DNA from: Desulfobulbus sp.
Lineage (GTDB): Bacteria > Desulfobacterota > Desulfobulbia > Desulfobulbales > Desulfobulbaceae
Reading direction: 5' to 3'
NCBI GenBank assembly: GCA_028684915.1
Contig: JAQUEZ010000305.1
Location: forward strand, 1 to 6,813
DNA length: 6,813 nucleotides
Notes under the pieces: generated by a model
Database searches by the model: none
Seen by the model: only the letters and a program-made list of their open reading frames with translations
Told to the model about the DNA's origin: nothing
Shown: piece by piece, positions 1-5,880 of the stretch
How positions within the stretch are numbered: the first letter of the stretch is position 1
How the letters are laid out: each line of letters opens with the position of its first letter
Made by a program: the position numbers and the translations under genes

Positions 1-42
1 CGATGACATTTGCTGCAGTGCATGTCGCTGATGTCGTAGGAC

Positions 43-309
43 TTAGGCCGCTGCTCGTGCATTTTTGCGAATCCGGATGGTCAGGTTTCGGTCTCGGGCT
101 TTCATCTTGGCTTCGACAAGGGTCACTAAACCGGAAAGAAGCAGAGCCGCGATGAGCTCTTCTTCCGACATACGTTCTTCGAGCTGTTGTGAGGTTGGGC
201 TGAAAAGTGGCATGGGCATGGTTTTGGGCTCCTGGTATTTGTTCACGATTTGGCGGGTGGCTTGGTAAGACTTTCCTTGTCCTGGCCGGCCTTCGCAGCA
301 GATGATCAT
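43..309 (-). CDS. Short Zot/pI-like ORF: P-loop N-terminus joined to an unrelated tail
   Basis: The first ~26 of 88 residues look like the start of filamentous-phage assembly proteins (Zot/gene I family): a hydrophobic strand, then the Walker A motif GRPGQGKS at residues 7-14. Zot proteins normally run to several hundred residues with Walker B and a membrane helix; none of that follows here. From residue 31 the sequence changes character (MPMPLFSPTSQQ, an acidic SEEE patch, a hydrophobic stretch LIAALLLSGLV, then a basic C-terminus). The ATG of residue 31 (219 on this strand) has its own AGGAG about 9 nt upstream, so a separate 58-aa gene (219 to 43) may start there, with the P-loop part being a deletion remnant of zot joined in frame. 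The start overlaps the stop of the upstream gene as ATGA, typical of a packed phage operon. The ORF itself is clear; its function is uncertain. Confidence 0.5.
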   Translation of the reverse strand: MIICCEGRPGQGKSYQATRQIVNKYQEPKTMPMPLFSPTSQQLEERMSEEELIAALLLSGLVTLVEAKMKARDRNLTIRIRKNARAAA

Positions 310-476
310 TTTGAGTCCATGCGTTTGAGAATTCGTTCGAATTGTTCGTTGAGCTTGGGAAAGAGTTGCAATTGCAAGCCTAGGTAAATCCTGAACAGGC
401 AGGCATAGATCAGCAAGCCAAGACCAAGGAAGACGATGAAGAGGCCGAAAAGGGTTAGGTAGTCGTTTAGGGGCAT
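306..476 (-). CDS. 56-aa single-helix membrane protein, phage-like
   Basis: Reads MPLNDYLTLFGLFIV and onward for 56 codons, ending KRMDSK and a TGA that overlaps the ATG of the next minus-strand gene (ATGA, positions 306-309). Residues ~6-30 form one strongly hydrophobic segment (LTLFGLFIVFLGLGLLIYAC), followed by a charged amphipathic tail (KLNEQFERILKRMDSK). Filamentous phages usually place a small membrane protein (pVI-type minor coat or similar) directly before the Zot/pI gene, and this position and topology fit that slot. The sequence is shorter than the usual pVI/DUF2523 proteins and I do not recognise a family, so the role is inferred from context only. No strong Shine-Dalgarno sequence is visible before the chosen ATG. 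Confidence 0.5.
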   Translation of the reverse strand: MPLNDYLTLFGLFIVFLGLGLLIYACLFRIYLGLQLQLFPKLNEQFERILKRMDSK

Positions 477-509
477 GGGTTCTTGGCTTGAGTCATGATG
501 AAATCAGAT

Positions 510-525
510 GGAAAATTTAGTTTCC
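510..525. promoter_or_regulatory. Inverted repeat in the divergent intergenic region (possible repressor operator)
   Basis: GGAAA and TTTCC arms separated by 6 nt lie in the ~100-bp space between the divergent phage-like genes and the CI-type regulator. A TATAAA box at 540-545 follows, on the side of the regulator gene. CI-type repressors commonly bind such sites and control both their own gene and divergent genes. The repeat is seen; its use as an operator is inference, and a 5-bp arm is short enough to occur by chance. Confidence 0.3.
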
Positions 526-574
526 GTATTAATTTTCATTATAAATAAAGAAACTGCATTTGCAAGTGAAAAAA

Positions 575-1000
575 ATGGATTTTAAAGACAATTTTAAGGA
601 AGCGTGGGAAAGGATAAGGGGTGAAACAGGAATTAAAAGTCAGAAGGAACTTGCTGAATTATTGAGAATTTCTCCATCTGCCATAACCGACATGAAGAAA
701 ACAGGAAAATTCCCTGAGAAGTGGGCTTTTATAATAGAAAGCAGATTGGGACTAAAAAGCGAGTGGATAACAGGAGGTAAGGAGCCAAAACGATTAGAAA
801 AAAGAGCATTCAAGAGTAAGTTCGATATACTTAATGAAGTTGAAGCTTGGCTTGAGGAGATAACGATAAAGGAACCATATAGAAAAGAATGGTTCCAAGC
901 GGAACTCGAAGATAAATTTCCCTCATTCAAAGCGTGGAAAGAAGAAAAGAAAGGGCAGTCCGAGATTAAGGAAGATTGGCCAGTCTCTAAAGTCGCATAG
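575..1000 (+). CDS. CI-type phage repressor-like HTH regulator
   Basis: 141 residues from ATG 575. A TTG at 560 would add five residues, but the ATG puts the start where CI-like domains usually begin (DFKDNFKEAWERI). Residues ~10-68 match the bacteriophage CI repressor helix-turn-helix pattern: TGIKSQKELAELL, then ISPSAITDMKK as recognition-helix region, then FPEKWAF and the LGLKSEWITGG segment that usually closes this domain. The C-terminal ~70 residues are highly charged with several tryptophans (EAWLEE, KEWFQ, KAWKEE, EDWP) and show no S24 peptidase Ser/Lys signature, so RecA-dependent self-cleavage is not expected. It likely acts as a DNA-binding regulator of the divergent phage-like genes, perhaps also of the defence genes downstream on the same strand. 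The Shine-Dalgarno is weak (AAGTGA). The HTH family is well supported; the target is unknown. Confidence 0.8.
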   Translation: MDFKDNFKEAWERIRGETGIKSQKELAELLRISPSAITDMKKTGKFPEKWAFIIESRLGLKSEWITGGKEPKRLEKRAFKSKFDILNEVEAWLEEITIKEPYRKEWFQAELEDKFPSFKAWKEEKKGQSEIKEDWPVSKVA

Positions 1001-1390
1001 AAAAAGGAAGAATAATCAGTATTTTTGTAAAGTTACGTAACAGCCCAAAAAGAGAAAAGAGGAATCAGCTAGGGGAAATTTTCTATTTTCAGCCCCGAAA
1101 ACCGAATACACCATAATATCAAGGAGTACGTGAATCGCTGAACATTGAGCATTGTTTTCAGTCCAGGACGAACGCGGATTTAACTCCCGCAGTCTCGGAT
1201 TCAGATATATTGGAAGTACCTTCACCCTTAGCGTTTTCATCCTTTCCAGTTTTTTGGGTCTGAGAAGCCAGGTTTGTTCGACTCAGGGCAAATATCCGGT
1301 TTCTGGTTACCGCTAAAAAACTGCACGATAACCAGTCAGCTGAAACCTAAAAAAATGGCGATTCGTGAACGGCCTGGCTGGAAACGCTGA
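1001..1390. other. Gene-poor spacer between regulator and Hachiman genes
   Basis: No convincing gene on either strand. It holds a perfect 10-bp palindrome GTTACGTAAC (1032-1041), an AAGGAG at about 1121-1126 not followed by a usable ORF, and, from about 1298, a cluster of TAACCAG-type motifs described separately. A 74-codon minus-strand frame (1240 to 1016) has no sensible ribosome site and no recognisable family. The stretch is probably intergenic or a decayed junction. Confidence 0.5.
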
Positions 1391-1405
1391 ATGATAACCA
1401 GAAAC
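1299..1405. repeat. TAACCAG motif cluster with an 11-bp inverted repeat upstream of hamA
   Basis: GTTTCTGGTTA at 1299-1309 is the exact reverse complement of TAACCAGAAAC at 1395-1405. A third copy of the core, inside GATAACCAG, lies at 1327-1335, and GATAACCAG recurs at 1394-1402. The motifs sit just upstream of the hamA promoter, consistent with binding sites for a regulator (for example the CI-like protein encoded upstream), or with ends of a degraded element. The repeats are seen; the role is inferred. Confidence 0.45.
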
Positions 1406-1411
1406 AGGATA

Positions 1412-1438
1412 ATAACTTGTTATACTGCAATAAGTTAT
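1412..1438 (+). promoter_or_regulatory. Extended -10 promoter of hamAB inside a 7-bp inverted repeat
   Basis: TGTTATACT at 1418-1426 gives an extended -10 element (TG, one base, TATACT); no good -35 is visible, as is usual for this promoter type. ATAACTT (1412-1418) and AAGTTAT (1432-1438) are exact inverted arms around it, so a dimeric regulator bound there would cover the -10 and probable start site (about 1433). The hamA ribosome site AGGAA (1462-1466) and ATG 1472 follow at normal distances. Confidence 0.5.
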
Positions 1439-1471
1439 CAATTTATATCAACCTATGACACAGGAAATATA

Positions 1472-2329
1472 ATGACAAAAAGCGTGGTTCCTCAACACCC
1501 CAAACCATTGTTGAAAATCCGAGTGTCAGACTATGCGGCTGAACCATGGTTAGTTGCTATGTGTGCTGGTTATGAAAGCGGTGAATGGAGAGACGCTCAG
1601 TTAGTCGAACATGTAATGGAATGGCTTCCAGAATTTGCCTTAAAATACAGCGAATGGCAATCTCTTGGCGCGTCTAATGCTGTAAAACTAATAAAAAAAG
1701 CTGCAAAAGCTATATATAATACTGAAAAATACAAAAGCAGAGGCGAATTCGGGGAACTTTTCCTTCATATGATATTGAGGCAAGTATTTGGAACTTTGCC
1801 TGCTATATCTAAGATGCATTATAAAGATTCTAGAAATGACACAGTGAAAGGGTTTGATTGTGTCCATGTCGTTCCTGTTGGTGCTAATCTTGAATTATGG
1901 ATTGGTGAGGTTAAATTTTATAAAAATATAAAAAGTGCAATATATGACGTAGTTAATGAGTTAGAAGAACACACTAAAAGAGATTATTTGCGTGATGAAT
2001 TTGTGGCGATAACAAATAAAATTGATGAAAAATGGCCATATGCTGAAAAATTAAATCTTTTGCTTGATAATAACACTTCATTAGATGAGATTTTCAATTC
2101 CGTTGCGATCCCTGTTCTACTTACATATGACAGCGAAACGATAAGCTCGCACAAACAAATATCTAAAGACTTTGAAGAGGATTTTGAGAAAGAGGTACGA
2201 AAAAATTGGGAAATTTTTTGTGAAAAGAAAATTCCGGAAAACATCAAGGTGCACCTGATTTTGCTACCTCTAAAATCTAAAAAGGAAATACAACAAAAAT
2301 TGCATGAGGAGTTGCAAAAATGGAATTAA
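1472..2329 (+). CDS. hamA: Hachiman defence protein HamA (DUF1837 nuclease)
   Basis: 285 residues from ATG 1472, chosen because AGGAA lies 5-6 nt upstream and the alternative ATG 1391 precedes the likely promoter. The DUF1837/HamA C-terminal nuclease region is clear: RGEFGELFLH (residues 90-99), then the PD-(D/E)xK-like core with GFDCVH (D129) and WIGEVKFYK (E146, K148), followed by the usual helix KSAIYDVVNELEEH. These acidic and lysine positions are the expected metal-binding and catalytic residues, and all are present. HamA is the effector of Hachiman: known work on the family shows it is held by the HamB helicase and, once released or activated, degrades DNA indiscriminately, so infected cells die before phage spread. 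The stop overlaps the hamB start by 10 nt, indicating translational coupling and fixed stoichiometry. Base composition is much more AT-rich than the right flank, consistent with horizontal transfer. Length is normal for the family. Confidence 0.92.
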   Translation: MTKSVVPQHPKPLLKIRVSDYAAEPWLVAMCAGYESGEWRDAQLVEHVMEWLPEFALKYSEWQSLGASNAVKLIKKAAKAIYNTEKYKSRGEFGELFLHMILRQVFGTLPAISKMHYKDSRNDTVKGFDCVHVVPVGANLELWIGEVKFYKNIKSAIYDVVNELEEHTKRDYLRDEFVAITNKIDEKWPYAEKLNLLLDNNTSLDEIFNSVAIPVLLTYDSETISSHKQISKDFEEDFEKEVRKNWEIFCEKKIPENIKVHLILLPLKSKKEIQQKLHEELQKWN

Positions 2330-4443
2330 GACTTCTCAAAGAAAAATTACGTAGCGATGAAGAAATAGCTCAGAATCATTTTGAAATTGCTAAAGAAATC
2401 GCCATTCGCTACAACTATTCTGATAGCCAAAATATATCTATTGTTCAAGACCTAGTTCTAAGAGCAATGGACAAGTCTGAACTATTTGATGAATCAATTG
2501 GAATCATAGATTCTTTAGCCAGAGAACTAGGACTTTTTCCATACTTGGAGCCAGATAGATTGTCATTGCAGGACCTGTTAGCCTATGAGGTTCACAGGGT
2601 AACCATTGCAGATAACGATATTGTTTTTCATGGTCCACAAGCTGAAGTTTACTACAAATTAATCAACGGGCAAAGCATTGTTCTTAGTGCCCCTACAAGC
2701 TTTGGCAAAAGCTTAATTATTGATGCGCTCATATCGAGTGATAATTTTGATAATATAGTAATAGTCGTTCCAACTATTGCTTTGATAGATGAAACAAGAC
2801 GCAGGCTTTCTAAATTTAATAATAATTATAGAATAATTACCCACTCTTTACAAAAAACAGGAGAACGTAATATATATATCCTGACTCAAGAGAGGGTCCT
2901 TGAAGAAAATTTTATTGGTAAAGTCGACTTTTTCGTCATTGATGAATTTTACAAATTGAGTCCATGGGCTGACAGTGGTAACAGGTGCGCTCTCCTGAAC
3001 GAGGCTTTTTATCGTTTGTATAAGAAATGCAATCATTTTTATATGCTTGGCCCAAATATTGAGGGGATAGCTGGTGAGTTCATAGAAAATGTTAAATTTG
3101 AGTTTATAAAATTCAATTACAATACAGTCGTTACTGAATTTCATGACCACACAACTAAAAATAAAGAAGATAAACTGATCGAGATATGTAAATCAATTAC
3201 GGGGCAAACAATCGTATTTTGCAGCTCTCCAGCTAGGGCAAATGAAGTTGCAAGACAAATTTGCTCAATTGCCAATAATGAAGTCTCGCCACAATCAAAA
3301 GAAATATCTGAATGGGTCTCTGAGAAATATCACAAAGACTGGGTCCTTTCAGAAGCACTACGTCATGGGGTTGCAATACATCACGCAAGAATACCTCGTG
3401 GGGTATCTCAGTACCTTGTTGATCTTTTCAACGATGGTAAGATAGATTTTCTAGTTTGCACATCCACCCTGATTGAAGGAGTAAATACTTCAACAAAAAA
3501 TATCATTTGCTATGACGACAATATCAATAGAAAAAAATTTGATATTTTTACATTCAACAACATAGCTGGGCGTAGCGGGAGAATGTTCCGTCATTTTATA
3601 GGACATGTTTACATTTTATCTCCACCGCCACAAGCAAGATTACCTTTTGTAGATATTCCAGTCTATACGCAAGGGCCAAACACTCCAGAATCCTTGTTGG
3701 TAAACATTGACCAAGAAGATCTTTCTGAAGAATCTAAAGAACGTATAAAATCAATTATTGACCAAAAAGATTTATCAATTGAAACGATCAGAACAAACAA
3801 GACTGTTGATCCAAGAGAACAAATTTCTTTTGCAAAAATAGTAAATGCAAACATTTTTGAGTGGGCTCCTATGCTGGCATGGAAAGGATACCCAACATAT
3901 GAACAACTTTCATTCATTTGCAATTGCATATGGGATTACTTCTCTGGCTCATTGTTGGGAAACAGAAGCGTGTTTTCTGCAAAACAACTTGCATTCAAAA
4001 TCAATGAAATATCACTTAAAAAATCTATAAAACAATTAGTTGAGGAATCGTTAGCATATAAAACTGATCAAAACATTGATGATGTTATCAACCGAATCCT
4101 TGATTTTCAACGACTTTGGGTAAATTTTCATTTCCCTCGTTTGCTGAGAACTATAGAGTCGATTGTTAATGAATCTTTACGCGTCAATAAAATTCAAGAT
4201 ATTTGCGACTATAGTGCTTACTCAATGCTTGTTGAAAACTACTTTTTTGATTCATCACTAGTTGCTCTTGAAGAATACGGATTGCCGCTTGAAGTTGGAA
4301 AATTGTTTGAAGATAAGTTATCCACTGAAGGAGAACTTGATAAAGCGCTATCGTTATTAAAAAATATAAATAATTTTAATGGTCTTTCTTCGATGGATAT
4401 AAAATTTATAAGACGGGCACAAAATGGGATATCAAATCAATAA
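2320..4443 (+). CDS. hamB: Hachiman defence protein HamB (SF2 DNA helicase)
   Basis: 707 residues, ATG 2320 with GAGGAG (2306-2311) 8 nt upstream, inside the end of hamA. All superfamily 2 helicase motifs are visible in order: FHGPQ (103-107), motif I APTSFGKS (124-131), Ia VVPTIALIDE (149-158), TQERV (189-193), motif II VIDEFYK (206-212), III MLGPN (242-246), IV IVFCSSPA (298-305), V CTSTLIEGVN (380-389) and VI NIAGRSGR (414-421). The layout (GRSGR, motif V with EGVN) is Ski2/Hel308-like. The C-terminal ~280 residues have no motif I can name, as is usual for HamB. In Hachiman HamB surveys DNA, and its ATP-driven movement on damaged or aberrant DNA releases HamA nuclease activity. No catalytic residue is missing and the frame is unbroken, so the system looks functional. 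No clear terminator follows; the next gene begins 127 nt later. Confidence 0.93.
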   Translation: MELRLLKEKLRSDEEIAQNHFEIAKEIAIRYNYSDSQNISIVQDLVLRAMDKSELFDESIGIIDSLARELGLFPYLEPDRLSLQDLLAYEVHRVTIADNDIVFHGPQAEVYYKLINGQSIVLSAPTSFGKSLIIDALISSDNFDNIVIVVPTIALIDETRRRLSKFNNNYRIITHSLQKTGERNIYILTQERVLEENFIGKVDFFVIDEFYKLSPWADSGNRCALLNEAFYRLYKKCNHFYMLGPNIEGIAGEFIENVKFEFIKFNYNTVVTEFHDHTTKNKEDKLIEICKSITGQTIVFCSSPARANEVARQICSIANNEVSPQSKEISEWVSEKYHKDWVLSEALRHGVAIHHARIPRGVSQYLVDLFNDGKIDFLVCTSTLIEGVNTSTKNIICYDDNINRKKFDIFTFNNIAGRSGRMFRHFIGHVYILSPPPQARLPFVDIPVYTQGPNTPESLLVNIDQEDLSEESKERIKSIIDQKDLSIETIRTNKTVDPREQISFAKIVNANIFEWAPMLAWKGYPTYEQLSFICNCIWDYFSGSLLGNRSVFSAKQLAFKINEISLKKSIKQLVEESLAYKTDQNIDDVINRILDFQRLWVNFHFPRLLRTIESIVNESLRVNKIQDICDYSAYSMLVENYFFDSSLVALEEYGLPLEVGKLFEDKLSTEGELDKALSLLKNINNFNGLSSMDIKFIRRAQNGISNQ

Positions 4444-4570
4444 ACAGAAATGTATCTTAAACGCCTTATGGGTTCAGGTCTTGAATATTGAATAGGGAAA
4501 AACGGGCACAGTGTAGGGAACTTTTGATAGCTCGAATTCCTGATTACTCGTAACAGCCCGGTGGACAAAT

Positions 4571-4960
4571 ATGAAGAAATATAAAATATACGCTCAAGGA
4601 AAAGATAAGATTGTAGCAATCAAAGATGGTTTTTCATATCCTGCTCTTTTTATACCTCCGATATGGGCATTCGTTCATAAAATGTGGCTTTTGGGATTAA
4701 TTTTAACTTTATTTTACATTGGTCGTTATTCATTTTTTATCATTTACTCCAAAAGTTACTTTTTTCTAGATGAAGTATTTAGCTTGGTAACTGTTAGTAT
4801 CTCTCTTTTATTTGGGTGCAAAGGAAACGAATGGATTGAAAAAAAGTTAATTAACAAAGAATTTTATTTAGTATTTCAGGTCGAATCAATAAATAATGAA
4901 CAAGCATTGAACCAATACAACTGGAAATTGTATCAAGAAAATTCGTTATCCAATCAATAA
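4571..4960 (+). CDS. DUF2628 family membrane protein
   Basis: 129 residues. The N-terminus KKYKIYAQGKDKIVAIKDGF, the aromatic/proline-rich segment SYPALFIPPIWAFVHKMW (22-39) and the later GNEW (85-88) followed by a KKLINKEFYLV segment match the DUF2628 pattern, in which a short cytoplasmic start leads into a kinked hydrophobic region. Hydrophobic segments lie at about 23-36, 40-59 and 66-83. The ending, with a 'VESINNEQALNQY' type tail, is also typical of the family. Biochemical function is unknown; the protein is expected in the inner membrane. GGTGGA at 4559-4564 can serve as ribosome site before ATG 4571. It lies downstream of hamB on the same strand and could be read through from it, but 127 nt separate them and nothing links it functionally to Hachiman. 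Confidence 0.8.
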   Translation: MKKYKIYAQGKDKIVAIKDGFSYPALFIPPIWAFVHKMWLLGLILTLFYIGRYSFFIIYSKSYFFLDEVFSLVTVSISLLFGCKGNEWIEKKLINKEFYLVFQVESINNEQALNQYNWKLYQENSLSNQ

Positions 4961-4964
4961 ATCT

Positions 4965-4983
4965 GGACAGAATAAAGCGCGCT
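4965..4983 (+). repeat. Left copy of a 19/20-bp direct repeat
   Basis: GGACAGAATAAAGCGCGCT, five bases after the DUF2628 stop codon. The same string with one extra A occurs at 5728-5747 inside the 3' end of the HigA-like gene. A match this long is not expected by chance in a window this size, so this is probably a leftover of a second higA-type 3' end or a recombination junction. Confidence 0.75.
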
Positions 4984-5001
4984 CCTAAAGATGGTAGCGT
5001 A

Positions 5002-5031
5002 TTGACCGACAAATTATTTCCCCGTTATACC
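5002..5031 (+). promoter_or_regulatory. Sigma70-type promoter for the membrane/antitoxin pair
   Basis: TTGACC (5002-5007) and TATACC (5026-5031) are spaced 18 bp apart, close to consensus in both boxes. Transcription would begin around 5038, leaving only about 5 nt before ATG 5043, so the first gene may be translated from an almost leaderless mRNA. The promoter makes the membrane/antitoxin pair independent of the upstream gene. Confidence 0.5.
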
Positions 5032-5042
5032 AATAAAATAGA

Positions 5043-5621
5043 ATGGACCAAATAATACAAAATCTTATAGATCCTTCATGGTGGTTCACAGGTGTTTTTT
5101 TTGTTGTCACAGGTATTGTTTTAGCAAAATTCCCTCTTTTATTGCGATACGTTATCGGTATAATGCCTAAGCTTAATCGAAGAATAAGCAGATGGAAGGA
5201 AAGAAAAATTCTTTTGACTGTAAAAAGACATAGACAACATGAAATAAGAATCAATTGGCTTATTGGACGATATTGGTGCCTTGCGACTGTTACCATTATA
5301 TATATGGGATATTTGACTATTTCTTTCATAATATCTGCTAACATTACAGAAACTATAATATTTTTCAGAATCGATTTTAAATCACTATTAAAGTACCTTC
5401 CTGTTGTCCTTCCTGCGTATCTGTTAATGTTAACAACAATTATTGAAAAGCAAAAATTACAACGAACAATCGCTGAACATATTAAATGGAAAAAAAATAA
5501 ATCCTCCACACCCTGGAGAAATTCTCAATGGGCTATGGCTGCAGCCAATGGGATTATCTGTCACCCAAGCCGTAATTGCCCTAAACGTGAGCAGAAAAAC
5601 GCTATCCAAACTAGTGAATGA
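5043..5621 (+). CDS. Three-helix membrane protein; real end probably near residue 152
   Basis: The open frame is 192 codons but only the first ~150 look like genuine protein. It starts MDQIIQNLIDPSWWFTGVFF, a start seen in many small accessory membrane proteins. Hydrophobic segments lie at about 13-35, 78-99 and 116-134, with a basic loop between the first two (RRISRWKERK, KRHRQHE). From residue 150 (the 8-A run 5490-5497) the frame runs inside the HigA-like gene in a different frame, and the tail is composition-poor shadow sequence. One extra A in that run would end the protein at TGG AAA AAA AAA TAA, 152 residues. A near-leaderless start at 5043 fits the promoter just upstream, as no Shine-Dalgarno is seen. 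I do not recognise the family; location in the inner membrane is the only safe statement. It might be the partner of the adjacent antitoxin. Confidence 0.6.
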   Translation: MDQIIQNLIDPSWWFTGVFFVVTGIVLAKFPLLLRYVIGIMPKLNRRISRWKERKILLTVKRHRQHEIRINWLIGRYWCLATVTIIYMGYLTISFIISANITETIIFFRIDFKSLLKYLPVVLPAYLLMLTTIIEKQKLQRTIAEHIKWKKNKSSTPWRNSQWAMAAANGIICHPSRNCPKREQKNAIQTSE

Positions 5622-5778
5622 AAAATCTGGGATTTCGCCTGAAATGGCTTTCCGTTTATCCCTGGCTTTTGGTAGGAGTCCTGAAAGTTGGATGGGGCAT
5701 CAAGTTGCCTTTGATTTATGGAAGGTGGGACAGAATAAAAGCGCGCTGAACGTGACACCGTTGCAGGCTCATTCATGA
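5443..5778 (+). CDS. higA: HigA/VapI-type XRE antitoxin, 5' end frame-disrupted
   Basis: The conserved body begins KKINPPHPGEILNGLWLQPMGLS (residues 17 on), followed by the helix-turn-helix VTQAVIALNVSRKTLSKLVNEKSG, then ISPEMAFRLSLAFGRSPESWMGHQVAFDLW and an NVTPL ending: the full HigA-family layout. In its present frame the only upstream starts are weak (TTG 5443, no Shine-Dalgarno, an unfamiliar 16-residue prefix). A proper ATG exists at 5486 but reads MEKK-stop because the A run 5490-5497 has 8 As; with 9 it would read MEKKINPPHPGEIL, exactly how HigA proteins normally begin. So either the gene lost one base, the read is wrong, or slippage on the A run restores it. HigA proteins neutralise the HigB mRNA endonuclease and repress their operon, but no HigB is present; the gene just upstream encodes a membrane protein and overlaps it. 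The domain is confident; the exact start is not. Confidence 0.8.
   Translation: MKSKNYNEQSLNILNGKKINPPHPGEILNGLWLQPMGLSVTQAVIALNVSRKTLSKLVNEKSGISPEMAFRLSLAFGRSPESWMGHQVAFDLWKVGQNKSALNVTPLQAHS
5728..5747 (+). repeat. Right copy of the 19/20-bp direct repeat
   Basis: GGACAGAATAAAAGCGCGCT, encoding part of the HigA C-terminus (VGQNKSAL). It matches 4965-4983 except for one extra A in the A tract. Since this copy is coding and conserved in position within the gene, the left copy is more likely the derived one. The two copies bracket about 760 bp holding the membrane/antitoxin unit. Confidence 0.75.
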
Positions 5779-5794
5779 AGGGCGGTAAAGAGCC

Positions 5795-5815
5795 GGTGAG
5801 TTAGCGGTGAGTTAG
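5795..5815 (+). repeat. Left pair of GGTGAGTTAG decamers
   Basis: GGTGAGTTAG occurs at 5795-5804 and again at 5806-5815, an 11-bp period, that is about one helical turn. The same tandem pair reappears at 5988-6007 on the other side of the tRNA relic. Tandem same-face motifs beside a tRNA att core are what arm-type integrase sites look like; that role is inferred. Confidence 0.6.
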
Positions 5816-5837
5816 CCCTATCTTTTTGACAGGGTTT
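5816..5837 (+). terminator. Weak hairpin after the HigA-like gene
   Basis: CCCTATC and GACAGGG pair (one A-C mismatch) around a TTTTT loop, followed by a short TTT and an AT-rich tract. It lies 37 nt past the antitoxin stop and could end the membrane/antitoxin transcript, but the stem is short and the U-tract poor. Confidence 0.3.
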
Positions 5838-5880
5838 CGATGATTTATTTATTTTTAAATAGTTGTTATTTCGTTGTATT

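Noticed and set aside
1..23. Possible minus-strand gene start MHCSKCH at the window edge (CxxC, zinc-finger-like)
   Set aside because: Only seven complete codons are visible, with no ribosome site; it could be chance.
1016..1240. 74-codon minus-strand frame
   Set aside because: No family resemblance, and the purine-rich stretch abuts the ATG, so there is no proper ribosome-site spacing; treated as non-coding.
1391..1471. Upstream ATG 1391 as the hamA start
   Set aside because: It would add 27 unconserved residues covering the extended -10 promoter, and has no ribosome site; ATG 1472 has AGGAA at good spacing.
4961..5042. Integron cassette site (attC) between the small genes
   Set aside because: GTTATAC at 5024-5030 vaguely resembles a core site, but no paired inverse core or symmetric stem was found.
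4985..5509. 174-codon minus-strand frame
   Set aside because: It is antisense to the membrane protein gene, which has a clear promoter and typical membrane-protein sequence; the hydrophobicity is a mirror effect.
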